This document shows, in pieces, positions 1 through 5,231 of a stretch of 5,231 bases of DNA; position 1 is the first letter of the stretch, and each line of letters begins with the position of its first letter. The DNA comes from an uncultured Dialister sp. GTDB taxonomy: Bacteria; Bacillota; Negativicutes; Veillonellales; Dialisteraceae. The position numbers were made by a program, and so were the translations under genes. The stretch covers positions 1 to 5,231 of the forward strand of contig NZ_UQKJ01000125.1 in assembly GCF_900541605.1 (NCBI RefSeq). Reading direction: 5' to 3'. The notes beneath the pieces are model-generated. The model was not told the origin of the DNA, made no database searches, and saw only the letters and a list, made by a program, of their open reading frames with translations.

Positions 1-8
1 GTCGATGG

Positions 9-1313
9 TCAGTCCGCTGTCACCGCCGTAGCCCAGCCAGATGCGACGGTTGATGGGTCGATTTCTTTTTTTCTTGTCAGTTTTGCCTGCTGGAAGTGCA
101 TGCTTCTCGTATGGATGGTATGGACCCAGCCCTTCTTGTGCCGGTCTTTCCAGCCAAGGATGGTGACCGGTATCCAGGAGTACATGAATATGGGGTACAC
201 CAGCCAGTAGAGGTAAATTTTCAGAGGTACTTCGATCTGCAGGAGCACGATGAGGGGTACCACGGACTGGATGAAGCCCAGGACTGCCCAGAACTGCCGG
301 GGAACCAGTACATCATTATAGAGAATCACTGTGAAGCAGGGATAGAACATATTGATGTAGGTCATGACCAGGTAGAACGTGGAGAGCAGGAGGAAGTAGT
401 TCTGCAGGAGCTGCATGATGCCATCCAGGATGACGATACTGTGACGCTTGATGCCTTCCTTGAAGAGGATCGGGATATAGCGCTCGGAGCAGTCGAACTG
501 GCCCTGGGCCCACCGTTTTCTCTGGCGGCAGGAGGCCATGAATCCCAACGGCTTTTCATCGTAAATGATGGCATCATGGACCCAGCAGGTACGGATGCCG
601 TGGGACAGGCATTTCATGGAGAATTCCATATCCTCCGTCAGGCAGTCGCAGCCCCAGCCGTATTTCTTCACGATGTCCGAGGCGATGCACATGCCCGTGC
701 CGCCGAGGCAGGAAGAAAGGCCCAGGTTGTACTTGCCCAGATGCCACAGATGGTTGATGGTCCAGAAGGCAATGGCAAAGGTACCGGATACCCATGTGTC
801 CGTCGGGTTCTTGGCGGACAGGTATCCCTGGAGTACTTTCTGTCCCTTCAGGAGTCGGTTGTTCATGACTGCCAGGAAATCCAGGTGCACCAGGTTGTCG
901 GAGTCGAAGACGCAGAAAGCGTCGTAGCCCTTATTGAGGGCGAAAATTTTCGGGAATACCCAGTCCATGGCATAGCCCTTCCCCACCAGTTCCTTGTTCG
1001 TCCGTTCAAAGACGTAGGCGCCGTGGGCCCGGGCCAGGTCTGCCGTATGGTCGGTACAGTTATCCGCTATGACATAGACATCATAGAGTTCCTTCGGGTA
1101 TTTCAGGAGTTTCAGGTTGTCCAGGAGGTCCCCCAGCACCCGCTCTTCGTTATGGGCCGGTATGACCACGGCGAAGCGGCTCTTCGGGGGAACCAGGTTC
1201 TTTTCTTTTCGATGCCACATGCCGCATACAGCAATCACTGTGTAGTAAATCGTGAAAAACGCCACAATGAGCTGTATAGGAATCATGATTATATCGAGTA
1301 TGTGAGTCATCAT
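9..1313 (-). CDS. Membrane-bound family 2 glycosyltransferase (processive type)
   Basis: Predicted inner-membrane glycosyltransferase of 434 aa that would transfer sugar from a nucleotide-sugar donor in the cytoplasm to a lipid or growing glycan. Seen in the sequence: an N-terminal hydrophobic segment (about residues 8-31), then a GT-A domain with IPAHNEE (51-57), ADNCTD (84-89), the metal-binding DSDN (137-140), GGTGMC (204-209), TED with the likely catalytic acid (226-228) and QRKRW (264-268). The last is the Q-x-x-R-W signature of processive GT2 enzymes such as cellulose and hyaluronan synthases. Several hydrophobic stretches follow (about 295-390), then a basic/polar tail. Its ATG overlaps the pssA stop as ATGA; a second ATG follows at once. 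The upstream SD is weak (GGAAA, 9 nt away), so translational coupling to pssA is likely. It is last in the cluster within the window; the TGA lies at 9-11. The family is clear from motifs. Donor, acceptor and product are unknown; a role in surface glycan or glycolipid synthesis is inference. Confidence 0.9.
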   Translation of the reverse strand: MMTHILDIIMIPIQLIVAFFTIYYTVIAVCGMWHRKEKNLVPPKSRFAVVIPAHNEERVLGDLLDNLKLLKYPKELYDVYVIADNCTDHTADLARAHGAYVFERTNKELVGKGYAMDWVFPKIFALNKGYDAFCVFDSDNLVHLDFLAVMNNRLLKGQKVLQGYLSAKNPTDTWVSGTFAIAFWTINHLWHLGKYNLGLSSCLGGTGMCIASDIVKKYGWGCDCLTEDMEFSMKCLSHGIRTCWVHDAIIYDEKPLGFMASCRQRKRWAQGQFDCSERYIPILFKEGIKRHSIVILDGIMQLLQNYFLLLSTFYLVMTYINMFYPCFTVILYNDVLVPRQFWAVLGFIQSVVPLIVLLQIEVPLKIYLYWLVYPIFMYSWIPVTILGWKDRHKKGWVHTIHTRSMHFQQAKLTRKKEIDPSTVASGWATAVTAD

Positions 1314-2035
1314 AATTCTGTCTTTCCGCCATCTCCTCTATTCACTTTCCTGTGGGCTTTCCGTTTAGCCTTACGGCGGTTCAGGAATGTATTCATCATA
1401 CCGAAGATGATGAAGGCCGCAGACAGGGCTGCTGCCCAGATGGGCCAGTAAAAGAATGTGCAGACAATGAAGAATGCCAGGCAGATAATGATGGCCGGCA
1501 GGTGCAGCTGGTCTGCACTGGCGCCTTTGTTATCGGGATAGTGGATTTCACTGACCATGAGGAAGGCCAGGATCAGTACGCACACCATGGCCAGCCAGTT
1601 CCAGATTTTAGCACCGGAGAGGACGTAGGATGCTACAATGATGCCGGTCATCGGGCAGGGAAGTCCTTCGAAATAGCCGTGAACACTGGTGACTTTCACG
1701 TTGAACCGGGCCAGCCGGAAAGCGCAGAATGTACCCAGCAGGGCGCAGGGAATGAAGCCGATGGGTCCCAGTTCATGGAGCTGGTAGGCGTACATGAGGG
1801 CGCCTGCAGCGATGCCGAAGGAAATGTCATCGGACAGGGAGTCCAGTTCCACCCCCATGGGGCCTGCGGTATGCAGGGCCCGGGCCACACGGCCGTCCAG
1901 GGCGTCCGCCACCATGGCAATCAGAATGAATACAGCGGCGGTTTTAAAATTTCCGGATATGGACATCATAATAGACAGCCCGCCGAAAAAGGCATTTGCC
2001 GCGGTCACTGTATTTGCTACCCATGATTTATTCAC
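1310..2035 (-). CDS. pssA: CDP-diacylglycerol--serine O-phosphatidyltransferase
   Basis: Integral membrane enzyme (241 aa) that joins L-serine to CDP-diacylglycerol, giving phosphatidylserine and CMP, the first committed step to phosphatidylethanolamine. The CDP-alcohol phosphotransferase signature D-x2-D-G-x2-A-R-x8-G-x3-D-x3-D is complete: D44, D47, G48, A51, R52, G61, D65 and D69. Hydrophobic segments flank it (about 8-45, 72-105, 125-163, 180-216). The C-terminus is strongly basic (RRKAKRKAHRK, 220-230). At 241 aa it is longer than the Bacillus enzyme (roughly 180 aa), the extra length being the C-terminal hydrophobic pair and basic tail. The start is GTG, directly after the psd TAA with no gap, and has a strong AGGGAGG SD 9 nt upstream; the nearby ATG is out of frame. 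Adjacency to psd fixes serine as the likely alcohol rather than glycerol or inositol. Confidence in the family is very high, in the substrate high. Confidence 0.95.
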   Translation of the reverse strand: MNKSWVANTVTAANAFFGGLSIMMSISGNFKTAAVFILIAMVADALDGRVARALHTAGPMGVELDSLSDDISFGIAAGALMYAYQLHELGPIGFIPCALLGTFCAFRLARFNVKVTSVHGYFEGLPCPMTGIIVASYVLSGAKIWNWLAMVCVLILAFLMVSEIHYPDNKGASADQLHLPAIIICLAFFIVCTFFYWPIWAAALSAAFIIFGMMNTFLNRRKAKRKAHRKVNRGDGGKTEL

Positions 2036-2683
2036 TTACTTCAGCCTCCCTACCACCGTGAGTCCGCCTTTCACCTTGTCCCCTTTTTTGACAAGGATGT
2101 CGCAGTCTCCGGGAATATAGAGCTCCGTGCAGGAGCCAAATTTAATCATACCGTAAAGTTCCCCTTTGTCCAGATGGTCCCCCAGGTTTTTCCAGGATAC
2201 CACCCGCCGTGCCAGGATACCAGCAATGAGGATGACCAGGATGGACCGTTTCTTTCCGGTAATGCCGATGGCTCCCTGCTCATTGACGAAGCCGACCCCC
2301 TCTTTATAGGCGGGAAGGAACCGTCCCTGGGTATAGGACTGGTACCTGATGTCCCCTTCCATGGGAGCCCGATTGCAGTGGACATCGAAGATGGAAAGGA
2401 AAATGGTGATCTTGTGGCACTTTTCCCCGAGGAACATGTCCTCTTCCACATCGTGAGATACATCGACCACCGTGCCGTCTGCCGGAGATACGAGAGTATC
2501 ATCGCCCTGGGGAATCTTACTGTTCCTTGGCGGGCAGCGGAAGAAATAGGTGAAATAGATACACAGGATGAATGGAATCACGGCAATGTAGTACCATTTC
2601 ACATAGCACAGGGCAAGGCCCACGAGAAGGGTAACGAGGATGAAGGGATATCCTTCCGGTAATATAATCGGTTTTTTCAGCAT
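2036..2683 (-). CDS. psd: Phosphatidylserine decarboxylase, short (PSD-A type) proenzyme
   Basis: Membrane-associated pyruvoyl enzyme that decarboxylates phosphatidylserine to phosphatidylethanolamine. From the ATG it is 215 aa, the usual size of the short class shared by archaea and many bacteria. Seen: an N-terminal hydrophobic region (about 11-48), SPADG (66-70), FDVHCNR with the likely catalytic His102 (100-106), and FGSC near the C-terminus. In this family the chain self-cleaves between Gly183 and Ser184. This would leave a beta chain of about 183 aa and an alpha chain of about 32 aa whose Ser184 becomes the pyruvoyl group. Start choice: GTG at 2684-2686 is followed directly by ATG at 2681-2683. 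A GGGAG SD (2690-2694) is 3 nt from the GTG but 6 nt from the ATG, so I prefer the ATG. The reading then overlaps the preceding TGA by 1 nt; with GTG the overlap is 4 nt and the protein 216 aa. It is followed without a gap by pssA, whose product is its substrate. Confidence 0.95.
   Translation of the reverse strand: MLKKPIILPEGYPFILVTLLVGLALCYVKWYYIAVIPFILCIYFTYFFRCPPRNSKIPQGDDTLVSPADGTVVDVSHDVEEDMFLGEKCHKITIFLSIFDVHCNRAPMEGDIRYQSYTQGRFLPAYKEGVGFVNEQGAIGITGKKRSILVILIAGILARRVVSWKNLGDHLDKGELYGMIKFGSCTELYIPGDCDILVKKGDKVKGGLTVVGRLK
2045..2051 (-). promoter_or_regulatory. Ribosome binding site of pssA (supports a GTG start)
   Basis: AGGGAGG on the minus strand within the 3' end of psd, 9 nt before the GTG at 2033-2035. 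It is a strong, well-spaced SD that justifies calling a non-ATG start exactly at the psd stop codon. Confidence 0.75.
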
Positions 2684-3432
2684 CACTTACTCCCACGTTC
2701 TTTTTTCCATTTTTTGACGGCTCCCATAAATTTCGGAAGTGCCATCATCCGGCCGATGCGGCTGGGCTGGAGGTACAGGCGGTATGCCCACTCGAGACGA
2801 TGCTTCTGCATCCACAGGGGCGCCCGTTTCAGGTTGCCGCTCATCACGTCGAACACGCCGCCGATACCCATAGCGAGGACTCCCAGTTCCTCTTTATGGG
2901 CGTAGAGCCATTTTTCCTGCTTCGGCACGCCGAGGCCGGCAAAAAGAAGTTTGGCGCCGCTCTTTTTGATATCTTCTATGATTTTCTTTTCTTCTTCTGC
3001 ATTGAAGTAGCCGTCATGGCATCCCACGAGGGTAAAACTGCCGTGGTCTTCCATGAATTTTTTGGCCGCCTTCGCAGCGACTCCCGGATTTCCTCCGAGG
3101 AAATAGACGGGCCAGTGCATGGCGGAGGCCATTTTCAGGAGTTCCACCGTCAGGTCTGCCCCCGTCACCCGTTCCGGGAATGGGGTGCCCAGCTGTTCTC
3201 CGGCCCAGAGGACGCCGGCGCCATCGGGGACTACCAGATCCGCATGGTTCAGGATCTTTCCCAGCTCCCGGTCCTTTTGGACTATCATAATCATTTCCGC
3301 ATTGGCCGTGGCAATCATGGAGGGCTTCCCCGCCTCGATCTGTTCTTTGGCCCAGGCCACTGCTTCTTTCATGGTCACCGCATGGATGCGGATATCCATA
3401 ACCACATGGGATGTAATCGAATGATCTGTCAT
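2683..3432 (-). CDS. WecG/TagA/CpsF family glycosyltransferase (GT26)
   Basis: Predicted 249-aa glycosyltransferase of the WecG/TagA/CpsF family. Characterised members add ManNAc (TagA, wall teichoic acid linkage unit) or ManNAcA (WecG, enterobacterial common antigen) to undecaprenyl-PP-GlcNAc at the cytoplasmic face of the membrane. Seen: TANAEM (42-47), VVPDGAGVLWA (67-77) with Asp70 as the likely catalytic base, RVTGADL (88-94), FLGGNPGVA (111-119), GLGVPKQEKW (166-175), GIGGVFDVMSG (189-199), and the basic C-terminal appendage RAPLWMQ..LEWAYRL..QP.R (203-225), which in TagA is linked to membrane binding. No signal peptide or transmembrane helix is seen. The ATG lies 1 nt after the guaB stop and has no recognisable SD, suggesting coupled translation; an internal Met12 is a less likely start because the preceding strand fits the family. 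No TagO/WecA or UDP-GlcNAc epimerase gene is in the window, so sugar and acceptor are open and I give no symbol. Confidence 0.92.
   Translation of the reverse strand: MTDHSITSHVVMDIRIHAVTMKEAVAWAKEQIEAGKPSMIATANAEMIMIVQKDRELGKILNHADLVVPDGAGVLWAGEQLGTPFPERVTGADLTVELLKMASAMHWPVYFLGGNPGVAAKAAKKFMEDHGSFTLVGCHDGYFNAEEEKKIIEDIKKSGAKLLFAGLGVPKQEKWLYAHKEELGVLAMGIGGVFDVMSGNLKRAPLWMQKHRLEWAYRLYLQPSRIGRMMALPKFMGAVKKWKKERGSK
2690..2694 (-). promoter_or_regulatory. Ribosome binding site deciding the psd start
   Basis: GGGAG on the minus strand, inside the last codons of the upstream glycosyltransferase gene. It is 6 nt from the ATG at 2681-2683 but only 3 nt from the GTG at 2684-2686, which favours the ATG. 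Confidence 0.6.
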
Positions 3433-3433
3433 T

Positions 3434-4891
3434 TTACTTTACACTGTAATTCGGTGCTTCCTTCGTGATGCTTACATCATGGGGATGGCTCTCGCGGAGC
3501 CCGGCACCGGTAATTTCTATAAACTGGGTCTCTTCATTCATGGCTTTGATATTCGGTGTGCCACAGTAACCCATGGCTGCCCGGAGGCCGCCGATGAGCT
3601 GGAAGAGAACGTCGGAAACATGACCTCTGTAAGGAATACGGCCTTCAATGCCTTCCGGTACCAGTTTCTTTGCATTCTGCTGGAAATACCGGTCCTTACT
3701 GCCTGCCTGCATGGCGCCAAGAGAGCCCATGCCCCGGTAGGATTTATAATTCTTGCCCTGGTAAATGATGGTTTCGCCCGGGCTTTCTTCCGTGCCTGCC
3801 AGAAGGTTGCCCAGCATGACGGAGGACGCACCGGCGCCCAGGGCCTTGGCGATATCGCCGGAATACTGGATGCCGCCGTCGGCGATGATGGGGATGCCGG
3901 TTCCTTCGGCCGCCCGCGCGCAGTCATAGACCGCCGTAATCTGGGGCACGCCGATGCCTGCAATGACACGGGTGGTGCAGATAGACCCCGGTCCGATACC
4001 CACTTTCACCGCATCCACACCGGCCTCGATAAGGGCCTTCGTGGCATCATAGGTAGCCACGTTGCCCGCAATAAGTTCCAGATGGGGGAAATCTTTCCGC
4101 AGTTTCCGGATGGTCTGGAGTACCCCTTCGCTGTGGCCGTGGGCCGTATCGATGACGAGAACATCCGCCTTCGCCGCCAGGAGCGCTTCCACCCGTTCCT
4201 CCACGTCCGGAGTGACGCCGATGGCCGCCGCTGCCAGGAGCCGGCCGTCTTCATCTTTTACGGCGTTCGGATATTTCTTCATTTTTTCAATATCCCGGAT
4301 GGTGATCAGGCCTTTCAGATAGCCCTTATCATCTACGAGAGGAAGTTTTTCAATGCGGTGGGCCTTCAGAATTTCCTTGGCCTCTTCCATGGTCGTATGC
4401 TCCGGTGCCGTCACGAGGCCTTCGGAGGTCATGATGTCGCTGATGGGCCGGCTGAGGTCGGTCTCAAACCGCATATCCCGGTTCGTAATGATGCCCACCA
4501 GTTTTCCTTCGTCCGTAATGGGGACGCCGGAAATGTGGTACTTATTCATCAGTTCATCCGCGTCCGCCAGTGTATTGTCCGGTGCCAGGTAAATGGGATC
4601 CACAATGACCCCATGTTCCGACCGTTTCACGAGCTTCACTTCCCGGGACTGTTCATCGATGCTCATATTCTTATGAATGACACCGATGCCCCCTTCCCGG
4701 GCCATGGCGATGGCCATTTCCGCTTCCGTTACCGTATCCATCCCGGCACTCATGATCGGGATATTCAGCCGGATATGCCGGGTGAGCTGGGTGCTCACAT
4801 CCACATCCCGGGGCAGCACCTCGGAATGGGCGGGAATCAGGAGTACATCATCAAAGGTAAGACCTTTCTTGCCAAATTTATCTGCTCTCAT
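3434..4891 (-). CDS. guaB: Inosine-5'-monophosphate dehydrogenase
   Basis: Cytoplasmic, normally tetrameric enzyme oxidising IMP to XMP with NAD+, the rate-limiting step to GMP. From the start chosen here it is 485 aa, typical for bacterial GuaB. Seen: N-terminal LTFDDVLLIPA (11-21), a CBS-domain pair (about 96-152 and 159-207) inserted in the TIM barrel, the cysteine loop GPGSICTTR (300-308) with catalytic Cys305, ADGGIQYSGD (337-346), YRGMGSLGAM (385-394), the mobile flap with KDRYFQ, and EGRIPYRG (416-423) carrying the flap Arg. All key residues are present. Start choice: the ATG at 4913-4915 has no SD and would add 8 residues. GGAGG at 4897-4901 is only 2 nt from the ATG at 4892-4894 but 5 nt from the ATG at 4889-4891, so I take the latter. 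It is first in the cluster, about 70 nt from a predicted transcription start. Its TAA is 1 nt from the next gene. Confidence 0.98.
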   Translation of the reverse strand: MRADKFGKKGLTFDDVLLIPAHSEVLPRDVDVSTQLTRHIRLNIPIMSAGMDTVTEAEMAIAMAREGGIGVIHKNMSIDEQSREVKLVKRSEHGVIVDPIYLAPDNTLADADELMNKYHISGVPITDEGKLVGIITNRDMRFETDLSRPISDIMTSEGLVTAPEHTTMEEAKEILKAHRIEKLPLVDDKGYLKGLITIRDIEKMKKYPNAVKDEDGRLLAAAAIGVTPDVEERVEALLAAKADVLVIDTAHGHSEGVLQTIRKLRKDFPHLELIAGNVATYDATKALIEAGVDAVKVGIGPGSICTTRVIAGIGVPQITAVYDCARAAEGTGIPIIADGGIQYSGDIAKALGAGASSVMLGNLLAGTEESPGETIIYQGKNYKSYRGMGSLGAMQAGSKDRYFQQNAKKLVPEGIEGRIPYRGHVSDVLFQLIGGLRAAMGYCGTPNIKAMNEETQFIEITGAGLRESHPHDVSITKEAPNYSVK

Positions 4892-4896
4892 CATAG

Positions 4897-4901
4897 CCTC
4901 C
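4897..4901 (-). promoter_or_regulatory. Ribosome binding site deciding the guaB start
   Basis: GGAGG on the minus strand, 5 nt before the ATG at 4889-4891 and 2 nt before the adjacent ATG at 4892-4894. It lies inside the longer reading that starts at 4915, and that longer reading has no SD of its own. It therefore argues for the shorter, 485-aa GuaB. Confidence 0.75.
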
Positions 4902-4968
4902 ATTTCAAGAAACATCGTTTCATCATAAATAACAGGTATATGACTTTGATTCCATCACTAATTTAATC

Positions 4969-4997
4969 ATTATAGCATAAATAAGGGGTGAGGAAAA
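4969..4997 (-). promoter_or_regulatory. Predicted guaB operon promoter, extended -10
   Basis: On the minus strand TATAAT (4969-4974) is preceded by TGC, giving the perfect extended -10 TGCTATAAT. At 17 nt spacing the -35 position holds TTTTCC (4992-4997), a poor match to TTGACA, as is common for extended -10 promoters. Transcription would begin near 4962, giving a leader of about 70 nt before guaB. It is the only clear promoter found for the five-gene cluster. An ATTTA/TAAAT inverted pair brackets the -10 (about 4961-4982), but in such AT-rich DNA this may be chance. Confidence 0.7.
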
Positions 4998-4999
4998 AG

Positions 5000-5137
5000 G
5001 AAGAGTTGCGAATTGATTGGAAATGGGCATGAAGAACGGGTCTGCAGCAGCCCCGGATACCTGCCAATTTCAGTTTGTCGAGCTGGTGGACGACGCTGAT
5101 GGATAGAGTCATTCGTGCGGGGGCTTCTAGCTGCTAG
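5000..5137. other. Non-coding stretch, possibly decayed mobile DNA
   Basis: No intact gene is seen between the guaB promoter and the AT-rich block that begins near 5138. On the minus strand a short reading starts at ATG 5110-5112 and gives MTLSISVVHQLDKLKLAGIR. This resembles the opening helix of IS21-type helper ATPases (IstB: x-L-x-x-L-K-L-x-G-M). It then loses resemblance after about 20 codons and runs into the guaB promoter before stopping at 4963. At 5127-5137 there is a perfect 11-base inverted repeat, CTAGCTGCTAG. I see no terminator hairpin with a T-run, no tRNA and no riboswitch. The IstB reading is weak and may be coincidence. Confidence 0.3.
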
Positions 5138-5164
5138 GGAAACGCTGATTTAATCGAGAAAATA

Positions 5165-5193
5165 TCGTCATAAAACGCATTTTCCTGTAAAAT
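5165..5193 (+). promoter_or_regulatory. Possible rightward promoter at the window edge
   Basis: TCGTCA (5165-5170) and TAAAAT (5188-5193) are separated by 17 nt and match the sigma-A consensus at 4 and 5 of 6 positions. Downstream lie an ATG (5217-5219, reading M-K-G-G-I to the edge) and AAAGGCGG (5220-5227), which could instead be the SD of a start just beyond the window. Either way it points to a rightward gene outside the window, divergent from guaB. Confidence 0.35.
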
Positions 5194-5231
5194 AGAGATA
5201 AAAGATAAGAAGTGTCATGAAAGGCGGTATT

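Noticed and set aside
96..1451. A 451-codon plus-strand open reading frame opposite the GT2 glycosyltransferase.
   Set aside because: It lies antisense to an unmistakable GT2 enzyme and runs on into pssA. Its translation has no family motif or plausible fold signature, so it is a shadow reading.
2800..3468. Plus-strand reading of 222 codons opposite the WecG/TagA-like gene, and similar ones opposite psd and pssA.
   Set aside because: All are antisense to genes with full family motifs, and none has a convincing start signal.
3479..4966. A 495-codon plus-strand open reading frame covering all of guaB.
   Set aside because: It is antisense to a gene with complete GuaB motifs. Its translation is rich in His, Gly and Asp with no recognisable domain, and it has no good SD. 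It is a product of codon bias on the other strand.
4892..4968. A purine riboswitch or PurR-type box ahead of guaB.
   Set aside because: The predicted leader is only about 70 nt and AT-rich. I cannot see three-way junction stems, a terminator hairpin or a CCGAAC-type PurR box.
5023..5103. Short plus-strand reading, ATG at 5023-5025 to TAG, about 26 codons.
   Set aside because: It has no clear SD and no recognisable motif, and it overlaps the minus-strand IstB-like fragment. Too little to support a gene.
5093..5149. Direct repeat ACGCTGAT at 5093-5100 and 5142-5149.
   Set aside because: Only 8 bases and two copies. It could be chance and does not form a recognisable iteron or array.

Overview
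The window is a compact five-gene cluster, all on the minus strand, plus about 340 bases of upstream DNA at the right end. Read in the direction of transcription (right to left) the order is guaB (IMP dehydrogenase), a WecG/TagA/CpsF-type glycosyltransferase, psd (short phosphatidylserine decarboxylase), pssA (CDP-diacylglycerol-serine O-phosphatidyltransferase), and a membrane-bound family 2 glycosyltransferase. Genes meet with a 1-nt gap, a 1- or 4-nt overlap, a 0-nt gap and a 4-nt ATGA overlap. I see no internal terminator, so one polycistronic mRNA with translational coupling is the simplest reading.

Organism: the protein families, SD-type ribosome binding sites (GGAGG, AGGGAGG), moderately GC-rich coding sequence and an AT-rich promoter fit a Firmicute. 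A PE-making pathway of PssA plus short Psd beside surface glycosyltransferases suggests the diderm class Negativicutes (relatives of Megasphaera, Dialister, Acidaminococcus). This placement is inference from gene content, not an alignment.

How the genes work together: PssA makes phosphatidylserine from CDP-diacylglycerol and serine, and Psd decarboxylates it to phosphatidylethanolamine. Together they are a complete two-step PE pathway. The two glycosyltransferases probably act at the inner face of the membrane on lipid-linked or polymeric surface glycans; their substrates cannot be read from sequence. GuaB commits IMP to GMP synthesis and sits first, behind the only clear promoter (extended -10 TGCTATAAT). 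This ties envelope gene expression to a guanine nucleotide gene.

Right end (about 4916-5231): the guaB leader and promoter lie at about 4892-4997. Next comes a stretch without an intact gene (about 5000-5137) that may hold a decayed fragment resembling the start of an IS21 helper gene. From about 5138 there is an abrupt change to AT-rich sequence that looks like the end of an insertion sequence or the promoter of a rightward gene outside the window. The last two readings are tentative. I found no RNA gene, CRISPR array or convincing terminator.
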